Source: Veillonella magna DSM 19857 (GTDB taxonomy: Bacteria > Bacillota > Negativicutes > Veillonellales > Veillonellaceae). From it: a DNA stretch of 64,000 bases. The notes under the pieces are model-generated. The model made no database searches. It was given only the letters and a program-made list of their open reading frames with translations, and had not been told where the DNA came from. The stretch covers positions 580,692 through 644,691 of the forward strand of contig NZ_KE386795.1 of assembly GCF_000428745.1 (NCBI RefSeq), read 5' to 3'. The stretch's first letter is position 1, and every line of letters starts with the position of its first letter. This document shows, piece after piece, positions 1-9,283 of the stretch. A program made the translations under genes and the position numbers.

Positions 1-2327
1 TCATCCGCCTGAATCATTACCTTATAGTTTTTACCAAACTCATTGAAATCATTTACCTGAATACCACCATAGAAACCCTGTAACGCCGTGTAAATATCAG
101 CCACCGATACACCGTCACGAGCAGCTTTATCGCGGTTAACATCAAAGTTATATGTCGGCGTAGAATCGTTATAGGTGGTATATACCGAAGCAAACACCGG
201 GCTCTTGCGCGCTTCTGCCAAGAAGGAATTTGCTACCGTCATCATCTTCGCCGGCGAATCCCCTACTTTATTTACAAGATACATCGTGAAACCACCGGAG
301 CTACCTAACCCAGGAATCGGTGGTGGATTCAAAGCCAAAATCGTTGCCTGCGGTTCATGTGCCGCAAAGCCAAACACTTTACCAATTTTTGCTTCTACAC
401 CTTGCGTCGGGCCTTTACGTTGACTCCAATCCGCCAAGGTAGCAAACATAACGCCGGAGCTGGATTGCTGTGCGTTGGACAAGATATCAAAGCCTGATAC
501 ACCGGCAACTTCCGTTATATCCGAATCATTCTGTAAGAAGTTACTTACATCCTGGATTACCTTCATAGTACGGCTGGACGAAGCCCCCGGCGGCAGATTA
601 ATAGCTATCATGAAGTAACCGTTATCTTCAGCCGGCACGAAGGAAGTCGGCAATACGCGGAATACACCTGCTGCAATTGCCACGAAAGCAATCAATGCAA
701 CCACCGTAAGCCATAACTTACGCGCCAACTTAGCCAACTGGAATCCATACCAATCGCTGAAACGTTCCAACAATTCATTAAAGCGATCCAGTGATCGAGA
801 TAGCCAGTTAGATTGTGACCCCGGCACATGCGGCTTTAACATAGTCGCACACAACGCCGGTGTCAATGTTAACGCAATAAAAGCTGAGATAACTACCGAC
901 ACGGCAATAGTCAAGGCAAACTGCTTATACAGAATCCCCGTCATACCACCCATAAAGGATACCGGTACGAATACGGATACCAATACGAAAGCAATACCAA
1001 TAACAGGGCCCTGTACATTTTTCATCGCAGCCAAAGCCGCTTCTTTCGGATGAAGTCCGTTAACCTTCATTTCATACTCAACGGCTTCAATAACAACGAT
1101 AGCATCATCAACGACAAGACCGATTGCCAGTACCATAGCAAACAAGGTCAACGTATTAATGGTGAAGTCCAAAACTTCGAACGCGGCAAAGGTACCCAGC
1201 AAGGATACCGGCACCGCAATCATCGGGATAATCGTAGACCGCCAAGACTGAAGGAAAATGTATACAATCAAGGCAACCAAAATCAACGCTTCTATGAAGG
1301 TATGAATAACTTCTTCAATTGACGCCGATACAAACATGGTATTATCAACGATAACGCTGTATTCCATATCAGGCGGTAAGCTCTTTGCCTGTTCTTCCAA
1401 GATTTTTTTGATAGCTCCGATTGTTTTAATTGCATTCGCATCATTGGTAAGCGATACGGCAAACACTGCAACCGGTTTACCATCACTTTTAGCCGTGATA
1501 CTGTAATCCTTGGATCCCAAATTAATTTTCGCAATATCCTTCAAATGAAGAAGATTGCCGTTTACGTCCTTCTTAACGATAATGTTTCCAAATTCCATAG
1601 GACTGATTAAACGACCCTGTACGGTAATAGGCATCGTACGTTGCTGTTCTATAGGCGTCGGATTGGCACCGATAGTACCTGCCGCCGCCTGTTTATTTTG
1701 CGCCTGAATAGCCGAGGTTACATCCGTTACCGTCACGCCCAACTGGGACATTTTTGCCGGATCCAACCAAATACGCATTGCAAAGTCGGAACCGAATTCC
1801 TGTACACTACCGACACCGTTTACCGACTTAATTTCATCCATCATATAGTTGGATGCATAGTTCTTTAAGAATGTCTGATCATAGGTACCGTTCGGTGATT
1901 TCAATGAAAATACCAAGGCCATATCGCCGGTAGATTTTGTCGTGGTTACACCCAATGTCTGTACTTCAGTCGGCAACTGTGCCAACGCACGCTGCACACG
2001 GTTTTGTGTATTAACCGTATCCATATCCGCATCGGTGCCTTGGTCAAACTGAACAGTCAATGAATAGGTACCATTACTCGTACTGGTGGATACCATGTAA
2101 TCCATGTTTTGAACACCAATAATCTGACTTTCAATAACCGATGCCACTGTATCACTGACTACTTGCGCCGAAGCCCCCGTATATGCCGCCGATACACGAA
2201 CTTGCGGTGGTGTAATCTGCGGATATCGAGCAACCGGCAGGGTAAACATAGCCAACAACCCTACCAAGGTAATAATCAATGATATAACAATGGCAAATAT
2301 CGGTCGGCTAATAAAAAATTTCGACAC
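1..2327 (-). CDS. RND multidrug efflux pump inner-membrane subunit, AcrB/HAE1 family (C-terminal part cut off by window edge)
   Basis: Proton-driven inner-membrane exporter that works with the adaptor encoded just upstream and an outer-membrane channel. About 775 residues are visible. The N-terminus MSKFFISRPIFA has the usual family opening; periplasmic porter sequence follows (VARYPQITPPQV), and then the transmembrane block with LAIGLVVDDAIVVIE, which holds the paired aspartates of the proton relay. FVPAEDNGYF marks the start of the second porter half. The start is a GTG at 2325-2327 preceded by a run of six G, part of which overlaps the adaptor stop codon. The C-terminal third lies outside the window. 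Substrate cannot be told from sequence. Confidence 0.95.
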   Translation of the reverse strand, partial: MSKFFISRPIFAIVISLIITLVGLLAMFTLPVARYPQITPPQVRVSAAYTGASAQVVSDTVASVIESQIIGVQNMDYMVSTSTSNGTYSLTVQFDQGTDADMDTVNTQNRVQRALAQLPTEVQTLGVTTTKSTGDMALVFSLKSPNGTYDQTFLKNYASNYMMDEIKSVNGVGSVQEFGSDFAMRIWLDPAKMSQLGVTVTDVTSAIQAQNKQAAAGTIGANPTPIEQQRTMPITVQGRLISPMEFGNIIVKKDVNGNLLHLKDIAKINLGSKDYSITAKSDGKPVAVFAVSLTNDANAIKTIGAIKKILEEQAKSLPPDMEYSVIVDNTMFVSASIEEVIHTFIEALILVALIVYIFLQSWRSTIIPMIAVPVSLLGTFAAFEVLDFTINTLTLFAMVLAIGLVVDDAIVVIEAVEYEMKVNGLHPKEAALAAMKNVQGPVIGIAFVLVSVFVPVSFMGGMTGILYKQFALTIAVSVVISAFIALTLTPALCATMLKPHVPGSQSNWLSRSLDRFNELLERFSDWYGFQLAKLARKLWLTVVALIAFVAIAAGVFRVLPTSFVPAEDNGYFMIAINLPPGASSSRTMKVIQDVSNFLQNDSDITEVAGVSGFDILSNAQQSSSGVMFATLADWSQRKGPTQGVEAKIGKVFGFAAHEPQATILALNPPPIPGLGSSGGFTMYLVNKVGDSPAKMMTVANSFLAEARKSPVFASVYTTYNDSTPTYNFDVNRDKAARDGVSVADIYTALQGFYGGIQVNDFNEFGKNYKVMIQAD

Positions 2328-2337
2328 GATATCCCCC

Positions 2338-3471
2338 CTATTTATTCACTTCAATTTGTTCTTTAGTAATGGCATGCGCATTAACCTTCATGCCGGTACG
2401 CACCTTGGTAAGGCCGTCAACGATAACATCCATACCCGGTTTCAAGCCACTCTTGACGATGGTATATACGCCCTGTGTGCCTCCGGTTTCTACCGGCACC
2501 TGTTCAACCATGCCGTTTTCGCCTACCACCATAACAAAGCTCTTATCCAATACCTGAACCAAAGCCTTCGTCGGAACCAGGATTGCATCTTTGATAATAT
2601 CTCCCGGAGAAATAACCGTAGCATACATATTCGGCAACAACAAATTGTCATTATTCGGGAAGGAAGCTTTAAGTACGAGCTTACCGGTGCCATTATCCAA
2701 TGTTTTGGCCGCCTGCACCAGCGTGCCCGTAAACGGATACATAGTACCGTCTGCTAGACGAAGCTGTAAATCCTTGGTAGCGTCTAATGCTTTCATGTCC
2801 TTGTTCTTCATGAAATCAAGGTATTCGGATTCGCTCATGCTAAACTGAACAAAAATCGGATTGGTAGAATCGATGGTAACCAATGTAGTCTGACCTGCCG
2901 TAACATAAGTACCTAAGTCCACATCATCCATTTTAAGCGTACCGTCATACGGTGCATATACTACTGTGTCCTCTACATTGTCCTGGGCAATGCGAATCGC
3001 TGCTTGATTTGCTTCATAAGCCGCCTTGTTTTGCTCTGCCACGCTGGCCTGTGTGTCTACCGTCTGGCGAGCAATCGCATCTTGACTAGCCAATTGTTCG
3101 TAACGCTGTAAATCACGCTGTGCATTTTGGTAGGCTGCATTCGAGCGAGCGGCTGTTGCCTGTGCACTGGCCAAATCTGCTTCATATTGACGCGAGTCCA
3201 AACGATACAAAGGCTGTCCCTTAGTTACATATTGACCACCTTTAACATACTTTTCTACCACATGACCGGATACACGAGCATGTACCGCCACGGAATTCTG
3301 TGCGATTACCGTACCATTAAAGGACTCTGGTATTTGCGTATCGGACGCTGCTATTTTAAAGGTATTGACGTCCACCTCACCTTGCTGCTGTTGACCCTTG
3401 CCACAGCCTGCCAACGCGAGCATAACCGCCAAAAACGCGGCCACTACTCCGAAATAACGAAATTTTTTCAT
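2338..3471 (-). CDS. RND efflux periplasmic adaptor (membrane fusion protein), lipoprotein
   Basis: Adaptor of the AcrA/MexA type linking the inner-membrane pump to an outer-membrane channel. 377 residues. The N-terminus has a hydrophobic signal ending in a lipobox, LAGC, with the acylated cysteine near residue 23. A lipoyl half-motif (AVHARVSGHV), a coiled-coil hairpin rich in Ala, Gln and Asn (about residues 95-165), the second lipoyl half (VVYAPYDGTLK) and a beta-barrel region follow in family order. It overlaps the TetR stop codon by ATGA and is followed 10 bases later by the pump gene, so the three are one operon. Confidence 0.95.
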   Translation of the reverse strand: MKKFRYFGVVAAFLAVMLALAGCGKGQQQQGEVDVNTFKIAASDTQIPESFNGTVIAQNSVAVHARVSGHVVEKYVKGGQYVTKGQPLYRLDSRQYEADLASAQATAARSNAAYQNAQRDLQRYEQLASQDAIARQTVDTQASVAEQNKAAYEANQAAIRIAQDNVEDTVVYAPYDGTLKMDDVDLGTYVTAGQTTLVTIDSTNPIFVQFSMSESEYLDFMKNKDMKALDATKDLQLRLADGTMYPFTGTLVQAAKTLDNGTGKLVLKASFPNNDNLLLPNMYATVISPGDIIKDAILVPTKALVQVLDKSFVMVVGENGMVEQVPVETGGTQGVYTIVKSGLKPGMDVIVDGLTKVRTGMKVNAHAITKEQIEVNK

Positions 3472-4031
3472 GCGTTATCTGCTCCCTCGTTTAAAATACC
3501 ACGTAATAAAATATCAATTGCTTCCGGTAAAACATGCAGGCACTCTTCCGGATTACGTTTGTTGTCGTACACAATTGATCGTGCGATTCCCCGCAACATC
3601 ATGATTAGAACATCAATATCGATATCCTTAATAACTCCTATCTGTTTCTGTGTTTCCAAATAGGCCTGTAGCTGATCCCAGTCCTTGTCAAAGGTGGCCA
3701 TAGCTTGATCGACAAGATATGGGATGGAATTGAACATTTCACGGAAATGATCTCCGTTCAGGGTATTGTACAAGTCCGATTTAACAGAAAAATACTGTTT
3801 CAGCTTTTGGGCGCACGTTAACTGCTCATCCGCTAAAATAGCCTGATGCTGCTCATAAAAATCGCGGGCTTTTTCCGATAAAATTCTTTCCAAAATTTCA
3901 TTTTTAGAGCGAAAGTTTTCATATAGTGTTCGTTTACTAATATTTAAACGCCGCGCTAAATCCTCCATTCGGAATGATGATCCGTGAAGCCGAATTTCCT
4001 CAGTAGCAGCTGCTAAAATACTGTCCTTCAT
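3468..4031 (-). CDS. TetR/AcrR family transcriptional regulator of the efflux operon
   Basis: Probable repressor of the RND operon it heads. 187 residues from the ATG at 4029-4031, which has GGAGG five bases upstream; an upstream in-frame TTG at 4052 lacks this. The N-terminal helix-turn-helix reads FRMEDLARRLNISKRTLYE, a textbook TetR recognition region; the C-terminal two thirds are helical and variable and should hold the ligand pocket. Its stop overlaps the adaptor start. A palindrome in the promoter upstream is the likely operator. The inducer is unknown. Confidence 0.93.
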   Translation of the reverse strand: MKDSILAAATEEIRLHGSSFRMEDLARRLNISKRTLYENFRSKNEILERILSEKARDFYEQHQAILADEQLTCAQKLKQYFSVKSDLYNTLNGDHFREMFNSIPYLVDQAMATFDKDWDQLQAYLETQKQIGVIKDIDIDVLIMMLRGIARSIVYDNKRNPEECLHVLPEAIDILLRGILNEGADNA

Positions 4032-4120
4032 CCTCTCCTCCAATCTAACCAAACTAATTACTCAGATACAACAACTTACCCTGTCTGAAAACTTAACAGA
4101 AAACTCCAGTACCATTCCTT

Positions 4121-4149
4121 AGTTTAGCTAAAAAGCTAGTAAATGTCAA
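4121..4149 (-). promoter_or_regulatory. Promoter and probable TetR operator for the efflux operon
   Basis: On the minus strand TTGACA (4144-4149), 17 bases, then TAAACT (4121-4126), a near-consensus housekeeping promoter. The spacer and -10 carry the palindrome TAGCT-4-AGCTA (4126-4139), well placed for autorepression by the TetR protein. The operator role is inferred. Confidence 0.75.
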
Positions 4150-4241
4150 CTTTTTTGGTAGGTGTGTCCAGCTTCCTATCTCTGCGCAAGCCGTGTATCT
4201 CAACTTTTATTTTTCGGCATGAATACTATCTTTTTATACAC

Positions 4242-4270
4242 TTACATAGTTTCTCCTTTTATGCTATACT
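4242..4270 (+). promoter_or_regulatory. Promoter of the plus-strand membrane-protein gene
   Basis: TTACAT (4242-4247), 17 bases, then TATACT (4265-4270) on the plus strand. It lies about 60 bases before the chosen start codon at 4332. Confidence 0.65.
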
Positions 4271-4331
4271 ACGTAAGAATTATAAATACTATATCATGAG
4301 TTGTTATTCACAGATATTACGGGAGTTTGTT

Positions 4332-4991
4332 ATGCGAATTGATTTACTGCGACCGGTATGGCATCCATTAACTTGGCTCGCATTTATAGCGTTACCTTTT
4401 ATAGGACCGCATTTACCATTATACTTTGGTTGGGAAAGTGGTCCTTTCGAGCTGTTTCAAGCGTTTATCTTATTTATCGGCGGCTGTGTGTCCTTCTATA
4501 TTGTCTTTCGTCCCAAACCGGATATTTCTCTCTCTTTAGCCAATGCTGTGCCCAAGGCCCTTCTTCTGGCAATTACATTTATATGGTGGTTTATGTGCCT
4601 TAGAGAGCTAAGTTGGGGCGCTGTTTTCTTGTCCCCTCTTGGTTTTGATCCTATTGAAGGATATAAATTTTCAGCTCATGAGCAATTACCTTACTATACC
4701 GCAATTCATATTGTCTGCGGCATCCTGGCCTTTTTTTCCTTCTTGGCCATAATACGTTGCCGCTACTATTTACTGGCCTATTGGAAAGTACGACGCTTCC
4801 CCTTGCCGGAAGTTATACTGGCTGTTGTTATGCAGCTGTTCGCCACTACGGCCGAAGGTCATTTATTACCATTGGGTTCTCTCTGGCTCACTATGGGAGT
4901 CCCTCCCCAAATTGTTAAAGAATGGTGTGAACTCTTATCGTATCTTAGTTTACTTGTAGGTCAAATTATTTTTTTATTTAATCGCCGCTAA
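4332..4991 (+). CDS. Integral membrane protein of unknown function
   Basis: Not recognised as a named family. 219 residues from ATG 4332, with GGGAG ten bases upstream; the in-frame ATG at 4143 would sit inside the divergent efflux promoter and is unlikely. Strongly hydrophobic stretches near residues 15-35, 45-65, 75-95, 125-145, 165-185 and 195-215 suggest about six transmembrane segments. A short polar motif RELSWGAVF lies between the third and fourth. It has its own promoter and terminator, stands between the efflux operon and rpe, and is one of only three plus-strand genes here. No function can be assigned. Confidence 0.8.
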   Translation: MRIDLLRPVWHPLTWLAFIALPFIGPHLPLYFGWESGPFELFQAFILFIGGCVSFYIVFRPKPDISLSLANAVPKALLLAITFIWWFMCLRELSWGAVFLSPLGFDPIEGYKFSAHEQLPYYTAIHIVCGILAFFSFLAIIRCRYYLLAYWKVRRFPLPEVILAVVMQLFATTAEGHLLPLGSLWLTMGVPPQIVKEWCELLSYLSLLVGQIIFLFNRR

Positions 4992-5024
4992 CATTATCTG
5001 TGTTATAACATTTATATTATACGT

Positions 5025-5064
5025 AAACAGGCTGTGATGCATCTTTGCATCACAGCCTGTTTTA
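5025..5064. terminator. Bidirectional terminator between the convergent membrane-protein gene and rpe
   Basis: Perfect stem AAACAGGCTGTGATGCA with a four-base loop, followed by a T run on the plus strand and an A-rich start that gives T on the minus strand. Confidence 0.9.
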
Positions 5065-5109
5065 TATATTATTTACATCTTATACAATTTTATTTCTTAA
5101 TGCATTTAC

Positions 5110-5763
5110 TCATTTGCCCCCGCGAAGCAACTCAATCATTGCTTTACGATCATCAGCTCCGAACACGGCCGACCCGGCTACCAAGATATCAGCCCCTGCA
5201 TTACGTACGGCTTCTACGGTTTTAGCGTTAACGCCACCGTCAACTTCTACTACCGCATCTTTATTTCCTACAAATTCCAATAAATTTTTTGCCTTTTGAA
5301 TTTTACGCACTGCATGAGGAATAAAGGATTGTCCCCCAAAGCCAGGGTTTACACTCATAACGAGTATCATATCCAAATCAGATGCTATATCTTCCAGTAC
5401 GGCTACCGGTGTAGACGGATTCAGAGATACTCCCGCTTTCATACCATGTTCCTTAATCGTCTGTATCAATCGATGCATATGTGCTGTTGCTTCGGCATGA
5501 AATGTAAAATATTCTACGCCGATAGTAGCAAAACTTTCTACATAATCTTCCGGGTTCGTTACCATCAGATGAACATCAAAAGGTAATGCCGTATGTGCTC
5601 GAAGTGCTTGTACCACTGGAGCGCCAAATGTCAAATTCGGTACAAAATGGCCATCCATTACATCTATATGAAGCAAATCAGCGCCCGCTTCTTCTATCTC
5701 TTTTATTTCGGCAGCCAACTTCGAAAAGTCAGCCGACAACATTGACGGAGCAATTTTTACCAT
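5110..5763 (-). CDS. rpe: Ribulose-phosphate 3-epimerase
   Basis: Interconverts ribulose 5-phosphate and xylulose 5-phosphate in the pentose phosphate pathway. 217 residues, normal length. TIM-barrel family motifs are all present: IAPSMLSADF at the N-terminus, HIDVMDGHFVPN and HLMV with the metal-binding His and Asp residues, MSVNPGFGGQ, and EVDGGVN near the C-terminus with the phosphate loop. It follows rsgA by four bases and ends the operon at the bidirectional terminator. The rpe-rsgA-prkC-prpC order is common in Firmicutes. Confidence 0.97.
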   Translation of the reverse strand: MVKIAPSMLSADFSKLAAEIKEIEEAGADLLHIDVMDGHFVPNLTFGAPVVQALRAHTALPFDVHLMVTNPEDYVESFATIGVEYFTFHAEATAHMHRLIQTIKEHGMKAGVSLNPSTPVAVLEDIASDLDMILVMSVNPGFGGQSFIPHAVRKIQKAKNLLEFVGNKDAVVEVDGGVNAKTVEAVRNAGADILVAGSAVFGADDRKAMIELLRGGK

Positions 5764-5767
5764 ACTA

Positions 5768-6628
5768 TCACCTTTTCCTTTGACTTACAATTTCTTCTCG
5801 AATCGCTAAGTATGAAGCATATCTTTCTTTATGGATTATTCCGCTTTCTACCGCTTCTTTTACTGTACACACCGGCTCATGCTCATGGTAGCACGGACTG
5901 AATTTGCATCCATCCTCATAGATCATAAACTCGGGATACAGCGAAGTCAATCGCTCCGGACTGATATCGCTGAAGTCAATGGCACTGAAGCCCGGCGTAT
6001 CCATAATAAACGAGTGATCGTTCAACGCATATAATGACGCGTGACGCGTCGTATGACGTCCCCGCTTTATTTTATCACTGACTTCACCAGTCTGAAAAGC
6101 AAAATTAGGTTCCACCGCATTGAGCAAGCTACTCTTGCCGACGCCGGATGGTCCTGCGAAGGCACTGACATGACCATCAAGTATAGTGCGCAATGTATCG
6201 ATGCCTTCGCCGGTATACGTCGATGTCATAACTACCGTATATCCTACTTTTTGGTAACGCTCCACAATCTCCGCCGTTGTTTCATCTGCCAAATCGCTTT
6301 TGTTGATACATACTACCAAAGGAATATCTGCATGTTCAATCATAACGAGCAATTTATCCAGCAGCAAACTATTAATATCCGGCGCATGAGCCGCCACTAC
6401 TAATACGACTTGATCGATATTAGCAATGTGCGGTCTCTTTAACTCATTGCGCCGCGGCAGAATATTTTCAATGGTACCCTCATTGCCATAGATGACACGA
6501 TCGCCCACCAAGAGTGAATAACGCCCCTTTTTGAGGCGTCCTCGCACCTTACATTCTGTGATAGTACCGTCCTCACCTTGCACATAGAAGTAGCCATTCA
6601 TGTTTTTTACTACTATTCCGGTTTTCAT
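5768..6628 (-). CDS. rsgA: Small-ribosomal-subunit biogenesis GTPase RsgA (YloQ/YjeQ)
   Basis: Circularly permuted GTPase that checks late 30S subunit assembly. 286 residues. An OB-fold N-terminal domain (about 1-70) precedes the G domain, whose motifs appear in permuted order: INKSDL (G4), then GPSGVGKSSLLNA (G1), then DTPGF (G3). The C-terminal zinc-binding segment has CKFSPCYHEHEPVC. It lies directly downstream of the PASTA kinase gene with a seven-base gap and is probably co-transcribed with it. Confidence 0.97.
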   Translation of the reverse strand: MKTGIVVKNMNGYFYVQGEDGTITECKVRGRLKKGRYSLLVGDRVIYGNEGTIENILPRRNELKRPHIANIDQVVLVVAAHAPDINSLLLDKLLVMIEHADIPLVVCINKSDLADETTAEIVERYQKVGYTVVMTSTYTGEGIDTLRTILDGHVSAFAGPSGVGKSSLLNAVEPNFAFQTGEVSDKIKRGRHTTRHASLYALNDHSFIMDTPGFSAIDFSDISPERLTSLYPEFMIYEDGCKFSPCYHEHEPVCTVKEAVESGIIHKERYASYLAIREEIVSQRKR

Positions 6629-6635
6629 AAACCTC

Positions 6636-8558
6636 CTACAATGCTTGATCTTGAATTAATGCACCATCTAAGTATACCTGAACACGTACCTTACCAACGC
6701 CGGATACGTCCTTATCTACACGGTCGCCCGGATGGTTTACTCCATCATAAATTGTCTTTGATCCATTATCATCGACAACTACAATACGTACCTTTTGATT
6801 TTGTTTTCCCGACGGTACGGTCACATTTACGCTACCTTTAGCCGTCTGCGGCGTTGGCTCTGCCGGCTTAGACGCCTCAGCAGCCAATGCTACGGAACTA
6901 CCGTCATCCACTTTACTGCCCGGCGACGGGGATTGACTGGTAATTACTGCAGTATCATCACCGGATCCACTAATTTGCCCTACTGATAACCCCATGGACG
7001 CCAACGCATCTTTGGCATCTTTCAATGTCATTCCCACTACTCTGGGAACCGTTACCGTTTTAGCCTGTATTTTGTTGACTGTAACATCAATAGTGGTTCC
7101 CTTGTTAACTTTAGAATTAGCCGGCGGACTTTGCATTAGGATAACACCATCTTCTTTGCTATCATCAGATGCTGTTGTAACCTTGCCCAGTATGAGTCCC
7201 ATATCTTTTAATTTTGTCCGTGCTTGATCAAGACTCATACCGGTAATATCCGGCATCGTAAGATCTCCCGCGCCTTTACTTACTACGAGATGAATCGTCC
7301 GCTGTTCCTTAACCTCTTCGCCGGCTTCCGGACTCTGCGAGATGACCTGCCCCGCCGGTACATCGGAGTTCGTTACTTCACTTACCGATACACGTAAATG
7401 GTTATCTTCCAAAATATGTTTTGCCACCGTTACCTGTTTTCCGACTACATTTGGTACCGTTACGGTAGCATTGCTCCAGAAATTACCAAAGCTTAAAAAG
7501 GCCCATAAAAATGCCAACAAAAAGATTACTACAGATCCTAGCAGAATATATTTTTGCGGCAATCGTGACAGCAGTGCAATCATTGAGCGTTTCTTACTGT
7601 TTTTTCCTTCACCCTCGTCATCATACAACGGTTCTTCATAAGCCGTAGTATCCTGTACCGTCGGTAATACTTGCGTTGCAAAATCATGGGGAATCATGCG
7701 ACCGCTTTTTGAATTGACAAATCCCTGAGACAATCGTAAATCACTAATCATATCAGTGATAGATGCAAACCGATCCTCCGGATTTTTAGCCAATGCTTTC
7801 ATTACTGCCCCTTCCAACAAGGGAGGAATGCTTGGATTATAACGCATAGGTGACACTAAGCGTTCGCGCACATGCTTCAAGGCAACACTAATAGGCGTAT
7901 CTCCTTCATAAGGTACACGACCTGTTAGCATTTCGTACAGTACTACACCTAAGGAATAAATATCGGTACTTCCGTTGACAGGTTTCCCGCTGGCCTGTTC
8001 CGGGGATAAGTAATGTGCCGATCCCATAACAGAATTTGTATACATTACAGTATTACTGGCATTCATTGCTCTGGCAATGCCGAAATCAGTTACCTTCACG
8101 CGTCCCGTTTTAGTAATTAAAACATTATGAGGTTTAATGTCGCAATGAACAATACCCATAGCATGTGCATGTTCCAGCCCTTCGGCAATGGCAATCGTGA
8201 ATTTCACGGCGTTATCAATAGATAAACGCTTATGCCGCACTATATATTCCTTAAGTGTTTCCCCCTCTACATATTCCATAACGATGTAATGATAGCCTTG
8301 ATCATAGCCTACATCATACATGCTGACAATATTGGGATGACTCAGCTTCCCGGCTGCCTGCGCCTCACGTTTGAACCTGGCTACAAATTCTTCGTCACCT
8401 GCAAAATTTTGGTGTAAGATTTTAATCGCCACCGGACGACCCAGTAACCCATCTTCACCTTTGTAGACATCGGCCATACCACCAATTCCGATTTTTTCGA
8501 GGATTTTATAGCGATTATCTAAAATAATGCCGCGCATTCTATTATCTGCTTCTTTCAT
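6636..8558 (-). CDS. prkC: PASTA-domain Ser/Thr protein kinase (PrkC/PknB type)
   Basis: Membrane receptor kinase that senses muropeptides or lipid II and controls wall growth and division. 640 residues. The cytoplasmic kinase has GIGGMADVY (glycine loop, about 24-32), AIKIL (ATP lysine 46), HCDIKPHN (catalytic loop) and DFGIA. A basic linker leads to one transmembrane helix near residue 350, followed by three PASTA repeats and a Ser/Thr/Pro-rich tail ending in a small beta domain. The catalytic loop has Cys rather than Arg before the catalytic Asp, so it is a non-RD kinase. It sits next to its cognate phosphatase gene. Start ATG 8558 has GGAGG ten bases upstream; ATG 8537 is an alternative. 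Confidence 0.96.
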   Translation of the reverse strand: MKEADNRMRGIILDNRYKILEKIGIGGMADVYKGEDGLLGRPVAIKILHQNFAGDEEFVARFKREAQAAGKLSHPNIVSMYDVGYDQGYHYIVMEYVEGETLKEYIVRHKRLSIDNAVKFTIAIAEGLEHAHAMGIVHCDIKPHNVLITKTGRVKVTDFGIARAMNASNTVMYTNSVMGSAHYLSPEQASGKPVNGSTDIYSLGVVLYEMLTGRVPYEGDTPISVALKHVRERLVSPMRYNPSIPPLLEGAVMKALAKNPEDRFASITDMISDLRLSQGFVNSKSGRMIPHDFATQVLPTVQDTTAYEEPLYDDEGEGKNSKKRSMIALLSRLPQKYILLGSVVIFLLAFLWAFLSFGNFWSNATVTVPNVVGKQVTVAKHILEDNHLRVSVSEVTNSDVPAGQVISQSPEAGEEVKEQRTIHLVVSKGAGDLTMPDITGMSLDQARTKLKDMGLILGKVTTASDDSKEDGVILMQSPPANSKVNKGTTIDVTVNKIQAKTVTVPRVVGMTLKDAKDALASMGLSVGQISGSGDDTAVITSQSPSPGSKVDDGSSVALAAEASKPAEPTPQTAKGSVNVTVPSGKQNQKVRIVVVDDNGSKTIYDGVNHPGDRVDKDVSGVGKVRVQVYLDGALIQDQAL

Positions 8559-8572
8559 TATTCCATCGCCTC

Positions 8573-9274
8573 CTACTCAATCGTGCCTACTACAATCGTT
8601 ACATTATCTTTCGCCCCTGCATCATATACAAGTGCCATTAAATCTTCCAGTAAACGTTCGTCATCAGACTGCTCATTGAACATGGCCTCTATCGTGTCTT
8701 GAGGGATATACCCCGTCAGTCCGTCCGAGCAAAGAAGAATTCGATTCCCCGATTCAACCGACAAGTGACCACAATCCACTTCTACATTAGCACCTACACC
8801 GACAGCCCGTGTCAATATATTACGTTGCGGATGCGTTAACATTTCATCACTTGACAAAGTACCTGCTTCATATAAGCTCTGCACCATAGAGTGATCCGTG
8901 GAAATCTGCACCAAGCCATCATCATCAAATAAATAAAGACGACTGTCACCCACATTGGCCCAGTATAATGTATGACACTGTTCATAGGCAACAACTGCTG
9001 TCGTTCCCATTCCTTTGAGCTCGGGTTCCGTAAATACCCGTTCATACACCATTCGATTAGCTTCACTAACAGCATGTTGCAAAGCCTCCTTAGAAGGCGT
9101 CTCCAATTTACGTAATGCTTCTGCGATGCTGTCAATAGCTAGCGTGCTGGCAATTTCCCCGCCTTTATAGCCTCCCATTCCATCAGTGACTATACAAAAC
9201 GGTCCCTCGATACAAAATCTATCTTCATTTCGTTTTCGCACTAAACCGATTTTACTCATACCAATACACTTCAT
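8573..9274 (-). CDS. prpC: PP2C-family Ser/Thr protein phosphatase (Stp/PrpC)
   Basis: Metal-dependent phosphatase that reverses phosphorylation by the adjacent PASTA kinase. 233 residues. Conserved PP2C motifs: GLVRKRNEDR, VTDGMGGY with metal-binding Asp, ANVGDSRLYL, CSDGLTGY and DNVTIVV at the end, each in its usual place. It precedes the kinase gene in the transcript (14-base gap) and follows rlmN (nine bases). The rlmN-prpC-prkC-rsgA-rpe order is a standard Firmicute cluster. Confidence 0.97.
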   Translation of the reverse strand: MKCIGMSKIGLVRKRNEDRFCIEGPFCIVTDGMGGYKGGEIASTLAIDSIAEALRKLETPSKEALQHAVSEANRMVYERVFTEPELKGMGTTAVVAYEQCHTLYWANVGDSRLYLFDDDGLVQISTDHSMVQSLYEAGTLSSDEMLTHPQRNILTRAVGVGANVEVDCGHLSVESGNRILLCSDGLTGYIPQDTIEAMFNEQSDDERLLEDLMALVYDAGAKDNVTIVVGTIE

Positions 9275-9283
9275 AGGCTTACC

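Noticed and set aside
4143-4331. Longer N-terminus for the plus-strand membrane protein from ATG 4143
   Set aside because: Would overlap the efflux promoter and lie upstream of the predicted promoter at 4242-4270, and the chosen ATG 4332 has a ribosome site.
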